64,000 bases of DNA from the NCBI GenBank assembly GCA_016081115.2, contig CM071924.1, positions 93,820,616 through 93,884,615 of the forward strand, written 5' to 3'. Under the pieces are notes generated by a model. That model saw only the letters and a list, made by a program, of their open reading frames with translations, was not told where the DNA came from and searched no databases. Source of the DNA: Rehmannia glutinosa (Eukaryota; Streptophyta; Magnoliopsida; Lamiales; Orobanchaceae). Shown piece by piece: positions 22,331 through 34,573 of this stretch (positions are counted from its first letter, which is position 1; each line of letters starts with the position of its first letter). The translations under genes and the position numbers were made by a program.

Positions 22331-23110
22331 CCGCTATAACGAAACTTACCTTTGCTTGGATGGTTGGGCCCATGGAGGTATGTTAATTAATTTGACACTC
22401 CTTCTAATTAAGTAATATTTAATCATCAATTAGTACAATCCTGGTCCTGGAGGAGTACTGGGAAATCCTGATAAGAGTGGATGATCTGGTGGGGATCGAG
22501 TGTGGAGCAAATGAAATATATGTATTTTTGTGTGTAAGTAATATTCTTAATTTGCTTATTTTCCTTCTTCTAAGGTGAAAGAGTCAGAGTTCAAAGGAAG
22601 ACGTGAGAAAAAAATATTGTGCTTATAAAAAAATACAGGTATATCTTTTACATCATATGTTTCATCAAACTTTGCCAATGAGAATATAGAGGGAGTGTTT
22701 GCAAAAACCCGTGTTCTCGGAAAGCGTAATTTATGGTTGTAAAAGTGATAATTAGTTGAAAATCAAAAATTGGTAATGTTTGCAAAATAGAAACTAAAAT
22801 TTAAATAAGTTAAAAGATAGTGTTTAGTGATTATGTTGTAAAAATATTTTCTTTATGTGTAAAAATTAAACCAGAAGCACTAAAACACTCATATCCTTCC
22901 ATTTAGATTCTAATTAGATTATACAGAATCAAAAACATAAATTAACATTTGGAAAAACTAGAAACTATTTGTTTCAAGTCATACAATCCATTTTTTTAAT
23001 GTGCTTGCAAACACTTACTCAGATTAAGAAGTAGTCTTTAATCTTGCGTTGTCATAAGCTAATGTTTCTTACTAATTCTATTTCTCAATATATTGGATTA
23101 GTTATGAAAA
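22331..23110 (+). pseudogene. D27-like fragment (copy A: exon 3 end, exon 4 and flanking introns)
   Basis: 22351-22377 encodes FAWMVGPME followed by a GTATGT donor, as in exon 3 of copy B. 22575-22638 is exon 4 (VKESEFKGRREK...) followed by GTATAT. The intron downstream aligns with intron 4 of copies B and C up to about 23110. Compared with copy B, exon 4 has one extra A in a homopolymer, which shifts the frame, and TGC at its end is TAC, so a family Cys is lost. Other exons are absent. The left edge is a copia LTR; the right edge coincides with the start of a MITE in copy B. Confidence 0.88.
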
Positions 23111-23219
23111 TTGTTGACGTGCATCTTGGATCAACAAGCAAAATATATGGATTTTATGACGTGGAAATTAAATTAACACTTGGAAAAGGTCAGGAAAATG
23201 ACTAATTTTGCTTTTTTAT

Positions 23220-24176
23220 ATTAGAACCCAAGCTGAGTATGCCTGGTCGGTTCTGTTGTACAATTTGAATATCACAAGCTTTTATATCTGGGTTCTCTCT
23301 TGTCTTTTTACTAATAAATGAGATCTATTTATACCAACACCATTAGTCTCAACACCATTACTCGGTTTTAATCATCATTGCATGGAGCGCTTGTTGGCCA
23401 AGTGTTGAAATTTGTTGACTCGTCGCGTTAGTTTGCTGACACGTGGCACCTTGATCTGTCATTAACATGTTGGATCCACTTAGTGGGACAATTATCTTAA
23501 ATGGAGCACCTGCATGTTCTTGTTTGTCTGTAGTGGACCGAGGTCAGTTTGTGCCACGTCATCAGCTCGGTTGCTGATGTCATCTTGGTCAATCCACGTC
23601 ATCTTGGACGGCTTACGTCATCAGCTGAATGGCCACCTGGGGTTATTTTTGTCCAACTTGGCTCGGGTATCAATGACCCCTCAAGTTTAATTCCAAGGAG
23701 AAGATCCTTTGAATCAGATTTAAACTTGAATATTGATTAGAACCTTAATTGGGAAGAAGAAACCTTTCTATTGAAAGCTCTGTTAACAGCTGTCACATGT
23801 CCATCAATACCTAAAACGGCGCATTAATTGGATTTCATGATGACAGACACGTGGCACCTTTATGTTGGACCATCTTGCGCAGAAACGTGGGGATGTGACG
23901 GTTTCTTCAGGGAAACATAGGGATGTGATGGTTTCTTCAGCTTTTTCGAATTTGAAAAGGCGCGCCTCGTCGGCTGGTGTGATACTTCTGAGGGAAGTTA
24001 ACCTATAAATAGCCCATTCTTCTTCCATTTCATACTTTCACATCTATTACCTTCAAAGCATCATCAGTAGAGACCGAGTAGAATTTCAGGTCGACTTAGA
24101 ATACAAGAGTTCAAGAACACTTAGGTAACCTTTCAAATTTTTCCTTTTCATCTTTCCTTTTCTTTTTCCAAAGAAC
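23220..24176 (+). mobile_element. Probable gypsy (Tat/Ogre-like) LTR/leader
   Basis: A mixed-composition stretch precedes the gag-like frames. CTATAAATAG at 24003-24012 looks like an LTR promoter, followed by a C/T-rich leader to the ATG at 24177. Repeated phrases such as CACGTCATC and GGGATGTGAYGGTTTCTTCAG (about 23890 and 23925) are present. The LTR edges are not determined. Confidence 0.5.
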
Positions 24177-24344
24177 ATGTCTGGTTCTGAGGATAGCCAA
24201 AACCGGAACTTTAGTGCTGAAGTTGAAATCGAAGATCCCCCATCTGATAATCCTTCTGTGCATTCTTCACCAGAAAGAGAAATACCACCAGCAAGCCCAA
24301 ATATCATTGATCTTTTGAGTTCAGAGCACACCCCTCAAGCATAG
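24177..24344 (+). pseudogene. Gypsy ORF start, acidic N-terminal peptide
   Basis: The ATG at 24177 opens a 55-codon frame (MSGSEDSQNRNFSAEVEIE...) rich in Ser, Glu, Pro and Asp, ending in TAG at 24342. Such acidic, low-complexity N-termini are usual in the first ORF of Tat/Ogre-like elements. The TAG probably truncates a longer frame that continues to about 25280. Confidence 0.45.
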
Positions 24345-25280
24345 GTTCCAATGGAAGAGACGCACGTGATCTTCGATCCTACCCTTGTGAAGAGGAGCCA
24401 TGCTTACCTCAAGAGGAGACAAGTGAAGAAGTCAGGAATTCAGACCATTCAGAAAGCCACCCGGAAGAGTTTGATATGGAGCCTGAGAGGCGTGAGCAAG
24501 AAAAGGTTAGAGTGGCCGAGGGCGCAGAGATCAAGGTGGCCAAGGGCTGGCCGGACACAGAAATGGGGACCCAAGGCCAGGGGGAGGGCCACCGCTGCGC
24601 GTAGAGGACAAATGGACTCAGTCTGACCAAAATGACCAAGTTAGCATAATTATGGAGCGGGAGCTGCACGACCTTCACGAAGAGCATATGATTCCGTCGA
24701 TCGTAAATTTCTGGTTGCCGGATCACGGCAAGGTGCCCGAGCACTCGCCAGAGGGGTGTATGGCTATGTACGCCCATAGTCTGATGTATGGGCTGAGATT
24801 TCCACTACCGTGGCTGATCATAAAATGGTTCCGGAAATAGGGCCTTCTCTTATCCCGGTGCGTCCATTGACTTGGGGCTGAATCATCGGGTTGCTGATAC
24901 TCTTTTACCGGATGGAGTATGAGTGGCCTCACTTCGAGGAGTTGAACGAGCTCTTCATCCGAGAAAGCGACTCGGCACCCAGGTAAGGGGGCGATCGGTC
25001 GGGGTGGTATTACGTGCAAACCCGCTCGAGGTATCCGGATGGGCTCATTCTTGGCCTTCCAGAGTCCTTAAATGAGTGGAAGGAAAAATGGTTTGGGTCG
25101 GTGGTGAGTGGCAAGCTCGCCAGGGGAGGAGAGGTCTGAATCTTCTTGTTCGACGACCAACGCGCTGGATATTCTCCACCACCGACCCCAGGGTGTCCCC
25201 AATCGAAGTCCCTTCAGGGAAGGCGTTGAATGAAGCCGTCAACGGGGTGTTCTCAAAGCTGGATATATATTCTATCAATT
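24345..25280 (+). pseudogene. Gypsy/plant-transposon N-terminal domain remnant (PMD-like)
   Basis: Broken frames continue from the acidic start. A Lys/Glu-rich segment leads into HMIPSIVNFWLPDHGKVPEH, EGCMAMYAHSLMYGLRFPLP, then MEYEWPHFEELNELF, and GWYYVQTRSRYPDGLILG with NEWKEKWF. This order (WxxPxxxExxxxPPEGyxavY...GlRfPLhp...F...GWyyF..R.....lv.glP.s.kgWk..fF) is the plant mobile domain-like / retrotransposon gag N-terminal domain common in Tat/Ogre-type elements. At least three frameshifts and stops are present. No protease, RT or integrase follows. Confidence 0.65.
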
Positions 25281-26230
25281 AATTTCTTTTGATAACTTAA
25301 CGGAGTATGGACTAAAAATTTCTTTGATAATTTAATGAGTAAGCCCAATTTCCTTCAAAAGTAGTTTAATGGGCTCGCACTTTTCTTGATAAAGTGTGAG
25401 AATTTGGGCTAGGAGTTGGCAATATAAGTTTGGACCATGAATCCAATGGAACTAACGCTAGACTTATTGGGTTGGACCATATTTACGTTTAATTGGGTTC
25501 AGTTGGTTTGGGTCGTATTGAGTGGGCCCAACTTTCCTCACTTAGTGGGTTTGATTAGTGGTTTAATTATTCTAAATAAGATTTTCATTCACAAAATGTT
25601 TGTCACTCAATACTAATGTTAAATATTATTTTAAAATTATATGCCAACATAACACCCTACTAATCATAAAAAATAATATAGAAATATTTTCGACTAAAAA
25701 TGTTTTGAATCATTTAGCGTTAATTAGTACCTTCTAATAATGTGACTTAATGTTTTAAGTCCTAAAATTGCTATTAGGAGCTATAATCGCTCGTAAGCAT
25801 ATCAACCAAGTTTGAAAATTAAACAAAAAAAAATAAATAAAAGATCCATCATATTATATATGTTAATTTATTGGAATGGATTTTAAAAAGAAATAAAATA
25901 TAATAAATGTATATAATTTGACTTTAACTTGAATAGTTCTAATAAATGACATCATATGTAGGTCGGCAATAATTGAAGCACGTTCCGCATGGAAATAAAT
26001 TAAATAAATAAAACACTTTTTTTTAAGGATAAATAAAATAAAACACATTAAACGCATGTAATGAATAAAGAAATTGGGAGCCTTTGCCACGGGGCATGAC
26101 ATGAGTACAAGGTTTGATCCCATGACTTATCCTTACAGGTGGAATAGGATTTAGTTGTAAGATCTTTTGGAGATTCATATGCTATCACCTACTTATTTTT
26201 CAACCAACACAACATTTTAATTTTTTTGGG
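25281..26230 (+). repeat. Segmental duplication, left copy, block 1
   Basis: This stretch aligns with 44335-44970 and 47054-47430. Shared landmarks: GATAACTTRAYGGAG, GGACTAAAAATTTCTTTG, TAAGTTTGGACCAT, GGGCCCAACTTTCCTCA, TGTTTTGAATCATTTARCGTT, CATATGTAGGTCGG and AATGAATAAAGAAATTGG. It lies upstream of D27 copy B, as its partner lies upstream of copy C. No gene. Confidence 0.85.
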
Positions 26231-26625
26231 GAGCAACTCTCTTGTGAGACGGTCTCACGGATCTAAATCAGGTGAGACAGACCTCCTAAGCTCCGTCTTG
26301 AGAAACATGAACCATGAAAATAAATTTAAAAATAATAATGAACCATGAAGAAACAAAAATAAACCCTAAAAACATGAACCATGAAGAATAAACCCGAAAA
26401 ACAAAAATAAACCCAAAAAATAAAAAATAAACCCTAAAAAATACTAAAAATACTAAAAACCCAAATCAATTAAAAATAAACTCAAGAAACAAAATAAACC
26501 CTAAAAAAACAAATATAAACCCTAAGAAAAATAAAATCTGAAAAAAAAAACCTTTAAAAATTTGTGTAAGGGCTCCGTCTCACGGATCTAAATCCGTGAG
26601 ACCGTCTCACGCAAGTTTTTGCCTT
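26228..26625. mobile_element. MITE with GTGAGACGGTCTCACGGAT ends
   Basis: The left end CTTGTGAGACGGTCTCACGG(ATCTAAATC) is mirrored by the complement of the right end GCGTGAGACGGTCTCACGG(ATTTAGATC), beginning GGCAAAAACTT on the right. The interior is a degenerate array of AAATAAACCCTAAAAA. Absent from the matching place of the second duplicate, so it inserted after the duplication or was lost there. A relative is at about 51070-51265. Confidence 0.75.
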
Positions 26626-26639
26626 TTTTGGGTAATCCT

Positions 26640-26850
26640 TTTTCTTTTATCACAAGTAGAACCTTCGCAAATCGATTGAGATCTTCTATTCTAAGAGAAT
26701 ATTAATTATGTTAATTTCTTGATGATTGACACGTGTATAAAAACTATCATATTAATTTTAAAGCATAAATCAAGCTCATATTGTGGATAATTTACTATAG
26801 TAATTTTTATACACGTGTCAGTTATCTATGTGGTAGTATAAAATATGAAA
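26640..26850 (+). repeat. Segmental duplication, left copy, block 2
   Basis: GTAGAACCTTC, TTGATTGACACGTGTA-type and ATATTAATTTTAAAG / TTTATACACGTG landmarks match 47465-47640. The alignment is weaker than block 1. No gene. Confidence 0.55.
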
Positions 26851-26929
26851 TACTATTAGGAAATAGGATTTACCATCCATTCACCAATATGTACATACAT
26901 GCATGGATGAGGGTATCTTTTATCCCAAA

Positions 26930-27345
26930 TGGGTGTTTTATCTCTGGTCGTGGACTTTCGGGTAACTGGGTTCGAGTTCTTATGTGACCTGAAAAAGACG
27001 AACACACGTCAGGCTAGTCGGGGGTGGTCCCGGCTAAGACCCTCCGATGCCTAAGTCAGATCGAGTTCGTGAGGTACGGGGATACGAAGACAGTAAGAGT
27101 AAAAGTAAATAGTAAAAGTGACAGAATGAATAGTTAACATCAAGTTACTGTAGCAGGGTATTTATAAATGTCCCTGACTAATGACTATCCGCCAAGTGTC
27201 ATCATCTGAAGGGTGGGTTTGTACTATGCTGTCAGGAAGATCAATGGTCCACATTTTCGAGTAAGGTCCATTCCCCCACTTCGGGTCGGATTCGGGGCTC
27301 CAGGACCCATTTTAAGACCTCACTGTGTTGTCTTATGAACTCACT
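26930..27345 (-). mobile_element. Gypsy-like LTR fragment
   Basis: AAGACCCTCCGATGCCTAAGTC and CTAGTCGGGGGTGGTCCCGGC are typical of Tat-type gypsy LTRs. On the minus strand a TATA-like ATTTATAAATACC lies at about 27160-27172. No coding sequence is attached. Absent from the second duplicate. Confidence 0.5.
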
Positions 27346-27600
27346 GCCATATCAATCTCTTTAAGTAAGTATTACGAACATTTCTTGAGATCTGTATTGT
27401 CTCCAATTTGTAAAATAGAAATAAAATATCAAGGGCGCATTTTTGTAATTCTAGAAAATAGTTGAAGTTTTTGTGATTGTGATCCTTAAGGGTATTTAAT
27501 TTTTGCAATTAGCCCTATTAGGAAGCCCTTCGAAATAAATTGGAATCTTCACTTTCTTGGTATTCAATACTTTAAAAGAGATTAATCGAACAACCGAGGG

Positions 27601-27912
27601 TAGGGATGACAATTTAGCCCGATCCATCCTGGTCCATCGTGTTTGGGTAGTTACATCCCTTGACCGCAATAGGGTGGGCATCGATTTCTTCCGCCGCAAT
27701 CGGTACCCATCCCGAGTCACATTTTTATTTTTTAAAAATATATTTTAAATAAATAAATTTATCTTTCTTATGTCTTGTTCATTTTATCTGATTATTGTTT
27801 ATTTTATGATATAATAATATTTTTTTATTCTACACTAGGTCGACCTATTTTGTCTCATCCCATCTCGCGACTGTGACCGGTCGACTGCCGTCTTGCACAT
27901 TGTCATCCCTAT
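27601..27912. mobile_element. MITE with TAGGGATGACAATTT ends
   Basis: The left end TAGGGATGACAATTT and the complement of the right end TAGGGATGACAATGT form TIRs. The arms are GC-richer and the centre is AT-rich. No clear TSD. Same broad type as 17563-18028. Confidence 0.75.
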
Positions 27913-28904
27913 CGGGTTGACAAAAGATGCGGTTTAATTAATTGTCATGTATAATGCAAGCTATTATTTTATAATAACTTTAATATTTTATTTTTAGTTT
28001 ATCCTCAATTATGATTGAATTATTGAAAGAAAAAAAATGTTTGTTATGGACCCCATTGATTTACAGTTGAAAACTAGTAGTAATTTTGATACATATGGCA
28101 ATCATCCGTCATCCATGCGATGAAATATGACAAAGGTAATTTATCGATCCAAATCGGAGATATTTATAATTTCGAAAGATAACTGAGTTTTTTTTTATTT
28201 TTTTAATTAGACCATACTCTAGGTAGATTTTGTAATTATCTCTTTTAAATATGCTATAAGTTAACGTGTTTACTCCTTAATTTCCTACTCATCTCCATCT
28301 CTCCACCGCACCACCGCCACTCCATCATGGATGCAACGCTCATGCTGCCGTGCAAGAGCCTCTTCCGGCCACCGCGAATCAACCGGAAAGTTACCATGGT
28401 AAACCCTAGACGCTCTCCCTCCATTTTATCAGTTCTCCAAAGCAACAATTTAGTAGAAACATCACCGTCTCACGAATCCAAAACCGTCTACAATGACAAC
28501 TGGCTTGAGACTATCGCCATTAACTATGTCTCCGACGCCTTACAAGCTGTATCAGGTTCTTTCTTAGTTACACACACATGACACATATGACACATATGCA
28601 TATGTGTATCTGTATATGCTTGTAAATATTTATCATGTATAGCAGTACTGGATTCTCGTATGCCATAGAAAATAAATACAGTTACGTACCCTCTATACTG
28701 TAGAGGTTATGCATGGGTACATATTTAAAAATATTTAATTTACTATATAATTAAGTATATATTATATAAACGTGTGTACATGATACAAAATATTGTAACA
28801 TTATATTTGACCTAAAACCACAAGTATCATTTATTACGTTTAGGAAATTGGATATATATATATATATATAATTACATTTTTAATTATTTGTATATATATA
28901 GATT

Positions 28905-29590
28905 TGGAGTAGGGGTGGCCAAATGGAACCAAAACCGAGTTCCAAACCGGAATCGGAATCGTGGACTGGTCAACGGTTTCAAAACCGAAACTAGAACCGT
29001 TTAATCCGGTTCCGGTTCTGTTTCCTTGATCCCAAAAACCGTGAAACCAGTGGTTTTAACCATCGGTTAGAACCGTTGATAGAACCGTGGTGGAACCGGC
29101 GGTTAAAACCATCGATTTTTAGGTTAAAATCAACATTATTTATATTTTTGGGTGAAAATATGCTAGAAGATATGTTAAATATTTATTATAATATATTTAA
29201 TACTCGTAACTTCATTACACATTTTTTTCTGAGAAAGACTTCATTACACATATTTTAAACCAAATATTATAAGCAAATTACGTGAACTTTTAATATATTT
29301 ATAAGAATATTAATAATTTTTTTTATCTTGCACATTGTTTCATTAGTTCATATTATTTATAAAAATTGTCATTTTTAATGTATATATCATTTTTAATGTA
29401 TATATATATGTATAGATATAATATTAAGTACATAAAAATTATATTATCATAAATATTATATATAAACTATATTTTAAATTTAAAAATATTAGGCGGGCGA
29501 GATGGGCACCTACTGATCATAAGTGATACCCATCCCACCCCAAACACGGAAGGCGGAATGGGTCGCGTCAAAATTGTCATCCTTAGTTTT
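28905..29590. mobile_element. MITE-like insert in intron 1 of D27 copy B
   Basis: AGTAGGGGTGGCCAAATGG starts a block rich in GGAACCG/CGGTTCC inverted pieces. It ends near GTCAAAATTGTCATCCTTAG, after a GC-rich patch (about 29485-29575). The corresponding intron of copy C lacks it. Ends are not symmetric, so two nested elements are possible. Confidence 0.5.
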
Positions 29591-31296
29591 TAGCCAAAAT
29601 GACAAAAAAATATATATTATTGGAAAACATGCTTTTTTTCATTTTAGAAAAACGTAAATAGCCAATTTGACCTATTACTGGATACCACATCTTAGAACCA
29701 AGCAGCCACAGGCCTCGGAGGTTCTCGTTGAGGACATTGTCCCTATCAAGAGAAAAGATTGTATGGTTATAAATTCTTAAGGTTTAACGCGTGCTTGCTC
29801 GCACAAAAGTTAACTCAACTTTTTGTGTGTATGTTTTGATGAATAGGGGTGAAAAGCAACAAGACAGGGTTTGATGGGCTGGTGGAAACAACAAAAATGG
29901 TGTATACTAAATTCACTCCAATCCAACAAAGACAACTTATTCTTGAAGCTCTTGATAAAGCCTTTCCTAAGGAATTTCGTGACTTGGCAAGTTTATCCTT
30001 AATTACCATCTTTATTTTTCAGATTTTCCAAAATTTCTCATAATTCTTAGTACTACTAGAATGCTTTCTTTATGATATATATCAATTGATCAACATTGAA
30101 AACAATTTTAACATGAGATTTAATGGTCATTTATGGCTTAATTGCAATTTTAGTCGGATTAACAATCTTAGTCTTGTAATTTCTTGATCTGACAGTTTCG
30201 GATCACTTTAATAATTTTACCCTTTAGTCAAAATAGCAATTTTAGTTCTGTAACTTAATTTAATGGTCATATATATTTTGGGTATTTTGGTTGAAGAACA
30301 CTGGAGCTATGGGAGCAAAACAAAATATTAACGGAGGACCTAAAATATTTAGGTGTGTCTTATTCGACTTATGGAATATGAAGTGAAATAGGGATTTGGA
30401 ACAAAAGATTTGGCCCCCATTTGCATGACCAAGTTTACGATTGGTCCGCTCGAACCGATTATTTTTAAATTATTTCATTAAATGAATTATATTCGTAAAC
30501 CGATAATTAGTGACAACGACCATGTGCATGTATGATGAGTATATCAATTAGCATATGGATTTCTTTGTTTTCAGAATAGGATAATGTTTCCACCAACAAA
30601 ATTTTCAAGAGAATATATGGCCGCTTTCACAACATTTTCCTTTGCTTGGATGGTTGGGCCCATGGAGGTATGTTAATTTGAGCATCCTTCTAATTAAGTA
30701 ATAATTAATGATCAAAATGAAATATTATAGGTAAATTATTTTTGTTGTGAAAGTTATACTATATATTAATTTTCTTAATTTTCTTCTTGTAAGGTGAAAG
30801 AGTCAGAGTTCGAAGGAAAACCAGAGAAAAATGTCGTGCATATAAAAAAATGCAGGTATATCTTTTTGCATCATCTATTTCGTCAATTTTTCAATGAGAA
30901 TATATATGGGAGTGTTTTGCAAAAATTTTTGTTCTTAGAGAACGTGATTTATGGTAGTAAAAGCCAAAAATAATTGAAAAGAAAAACTTGGTACCATTTG
31001 CAACTTAGAAACTAAAACTTTAAATAAGTTAAAAGAGAATGTTTAGTGAATAAGTTATAAAAGTATTTTGTTTGTGTGTAAAAACTAAATGAGAAGCAAA
31101 AAATAATTTAAAGCATCCATATCCATGCTTTTAGATTCTAATTAACATTTGGAAAAATTAGAAACTTTTTTTTTGCCAAACAATCACTTTTTAAGTGTTT
31201 GCAAACACTTTCTAAGATTGAGAAGCAGTAATTAATCTCTATCATAAGTTAATGTTTCTTACTAATTTTGTTTCTAAATGTATTAGGTTAATTATG

Positions 31297-31535
31297 AAAA
31301 CTACAGTTGAGGTTTAGTCTAATTACCAAAACCCAATTATCTTTTAAAATTATAAATACCTTCTTGATATTTGATTCTCTTTTGTAATTGCATGCACCCT
31401 CAAAATGGAGGTATTGACTATTTGTTAGGTAAATGATTTGTTTGTAATACTTTAAGGGTATATCTATAATTTTGAAATATAACTGAAATTTTTGGTAATT
31501 AGGGTGAACCTAAAGGTACCTTTTCCAATTCTCTT
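31297..31535. mobile_element. ATAATTACAAA-type MITE in intron 4 of D27 copy B
   Basis: TTTAGTCTAATTACCAAAACCCAATTATC is mirrored by GATATAACTGAAATTTTTGGTAATTAGGGTGAACC. The same element sits at the matching place in copy C (about 53755-53965), so it predates the duplication of B and C. Copy A stops matching exactly here. Confidence 0.65.
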
Positions 31536-32628
31536 TCCCATTTTTCCCAGGCTTTTGGAGGCGACAAGCGTGTTGGAATTTGCACTAGTGTGTGCAAAAT
31601 GCCATCTCAAATTTTCATCAAGGAATTTATTGGAATGCCATTGAACATGGTCCTAGTAAGCAACTTTATTAAATAACCCTAATTAAACAATCTTTGTTTT
31701 ACTAATTAACTTTTTTCTAAAGCTAATTTAATTCAATGATTTTTTTTGAAGTTAAAGCCTTGTAATATTATTACCAAAGCATAGCTCACATTACAAGTGA
31801 ATTAACCTAAATGGAAAATCTCCGTTGAGCCAAACAAATGGCATAGGAGAAGAAGAAGCAAACTTAGCTATAGAATGAGCTAAAAATTAACGATCCGGTG
31901 CATATGGCACAATTTTGAAACGTCTATCTCTTTTTGCATTCGTGCCTTGATCTCATCTACAATATCTTCAACATATCTTAGAACCCCTATTGGCTAAGTG
32001 ATGACTTGCTTGCACCGCCAATAATGAATCTGTCGCAAAACATGAGCGGATAAAAATTGTTGTTCCATCAAAACTTCCATGTCGTATAACATAGCCCGCA
32101 ACTCACCTTCTAAAATTGATCTTGGACAAGATATTGCTTTTCCAAATACCACAAAAAGATCACCATTATTATCTCTAATCGAACCTCCACACCATATAAC
32201 CCATTATCATCATTAAAACAGAAGTGCGGTCAGTCTTTGCAGATTCGTCGACGTGGCAATCCAAGAACTTTGAACCATATATGAACTTTTGATTGGGGCC
32301 TTTCAATTCATCTCTAATATTATGAAATTATGTTAGATGTGAGAAACACCAATTCATATCCTTCCGAGAGTTGATATTGAAGCTATTATGTGTTGCTTGT
32401 AATATGACCTTCCAAACTCCTCATAAGAAAATGACCAAATTCTCGTAATCCTCCTTCGTCAACACCTTCTAGAGCCCCCACGCAAAATCCAACATAGACC
32501 CTCCACTTACCTTATTCCTAAATGGTCCATAAGCTGTTTGTTTCCATAGGTGTTTTATAGCAGGACAAAGGACAAAGAACAATCTTGTGTATAGTAATAT
32601 CCACGCTCAAATGACACAATGGGCACTC

Positions 32629-33735
32629 TGTTGATTACAATGTTACAGAATCGGGATGCCTTCAAAATGGCAAATTACAGAAAGAAAGATTACAAGAAAA
32701 ATAATAACTATTACAACTTCTTCAAAAGAACTTTCAGAAGCCGAGTCGAGACGAATCTCTTTCCGCAAAGCAATTACGTCCCGGCTAGTGCTCACGGTTT
32801 GACGTATTGCTTCCAAAGATGAAACGGCTTACGTCTTCTGTGTAGTAGCACCACTAACACAGAAGCACCTTCGAACTAGAAATGTGCTGAAGACTGGTTG
32901 CTGGACTTAGTGCAGAATGTAGAAAATAGCTTTTGGAGGTGTATGAAATGCTATGAATTTTCTGTGAAATCTGCAATGCACAACAATGATTTTATAGACA
33001 ACCAACACCTGCAGGAGATAAAAAGGTAGTGGGCATTAATCCAATTGTAACATCCCAGATGTTACACCCCACTACTCCATAACAGACAAGTAGTGGGCTC
33101 TTTTCAGCTGATCACTACTGTAGGAGTTACTAACTCCAACAGTCACACGAATCTGGACACCTACAATGTCCAGATTCATTGGGCTTTAACAGTCCAACAG
33201 TCACTCGAATCTGGGCCAAGCCCATTTTCGAGTGGCAAAACTTTAGTGGACCTGGACCCGGGCCCAATAGGGCCGGGCCGCCCCGGCCCAAGCCCAGCCA
33301 GTCCCAGGCCCAAGCAAGCCCAAGCCCAGTCCCAGGCCCATGCCCAAGCCCAAGCCCAGGCCGAGGCGGGCCGGCGCGCGTCGCGTGTGGCCCACTTGTG
33401 ATCATCCACTTGTGTTATAGTTTATACAACAAATAACACCTTCTAGTAAATAAACTAGGATAAACTATGATTTGTATTCCATGTGGGATAAGGCATAAGC
33501 CTTTCATCTCCCTTTAAATAATCTTTACATAATGCCCAATTATGTGGCTACCTTCGTGTATTAATTTCTCACTCACCGAAATTCGGTTTTGAGAAATAAA
33601 AATACTACGAACATCTACTCTCGAACGTAGATTAATAATATATAATTTAATTCCTCCAGAATTAAATATTTAGCCACCGAAAAATTGGTCAAAGTCGGGT
33701 CGACACCCACTTTATCAAAACCAAAATTTCCAACA
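32629..33735 (-). repeat. 3' LTR of the nested copia
   Basis: The LTR is 1107 bp with TG...CA-type ends. It holds a GC-rich GGCCCAAGCC-type hexamer array (33240-33390) that is much reduced in the other LTR, and two copies of CAACAGTCACNCGAATCTGG (33136-33156, 33194-33214). Confidence 0.92.
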
Positions 33736-34573
33736 ATCCACCACATGAGTGGAAATTAATGTATGCATGAATGCGGACACGCAAACCGATCCTCAAGAGA
33801 CAATATTGCATTCGAAAGGTAGCTTATGGCTTTGAACCTTCCGTAGTCAATACCATCGGGTACACTGGCGGCTTAGTGGACGCGAACGCCTTGAACTATT
33901 CTCTCCACGGTGTATACCGAGTCAACGAGATTAACACAATAAGGTCTCAACACCTTCGTTCTCACGTTTTGTGTCCGTTTGCCATGGACACCACTTTGGA
34001 TTCATAAGTGTTACTTTGAGCGGCCCACACTTCTCACTTATATAGGTGATCTTCTATCCGAGTATCCTGCCATACTCAACCTCAACGAGGTGTAGGAATC
34101 ATTAAAAGTCAAATGACTTAGCCTCACCACAACTTTGCAGGTGTTTCAACACTTGGTTTTGCTTTCTAGGGATGGGTTATAACATTGTTTCCAAGTGTTA
34201 CAACATAACCTTCATAGTTTAGTTTTCCCATTGAACCAAGTTCTTGGGATCTCGATTAACATGGTTGGGTTACCACTATGATAGTTATTTTTACTTTGTG
34301 GACTTCAAGCCCATTCCTCTAGCAATTTACCCAATTGATCTCGATTCAGTCCTTTTGTCAAAGGATCGCCAAATTGTCTTTTGACTTTACGTAGTCAATT
34401 GACATCACACCATTTGAGATCAATTGTCTAACGGTATTGTGTCTCCAACGAATATGTCTAGACTTACCGTTATACATATTGCTCTGTGCCCTTCCTATAG
34501 CCGCTTGGCTATCACAGTGAATCATCACAGAAGGCACAAGCTTCCTCCAACATGGAATATCTTCGAGAACATT

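Noticed and set aside
26310..26560. Telomere-like AAACCCTAAA motifs
   Set aside because: Spacing is irregular and mixed with AAAAATAAA; it is the core of a MITE, not a (TTTAGGG)n telomeric array.
33093..33436. Overlapping Gly/Pro/Ala-rich frames on both strands
   Set aside because: They come from the GGCCCAAGCC array of the copia LTR.
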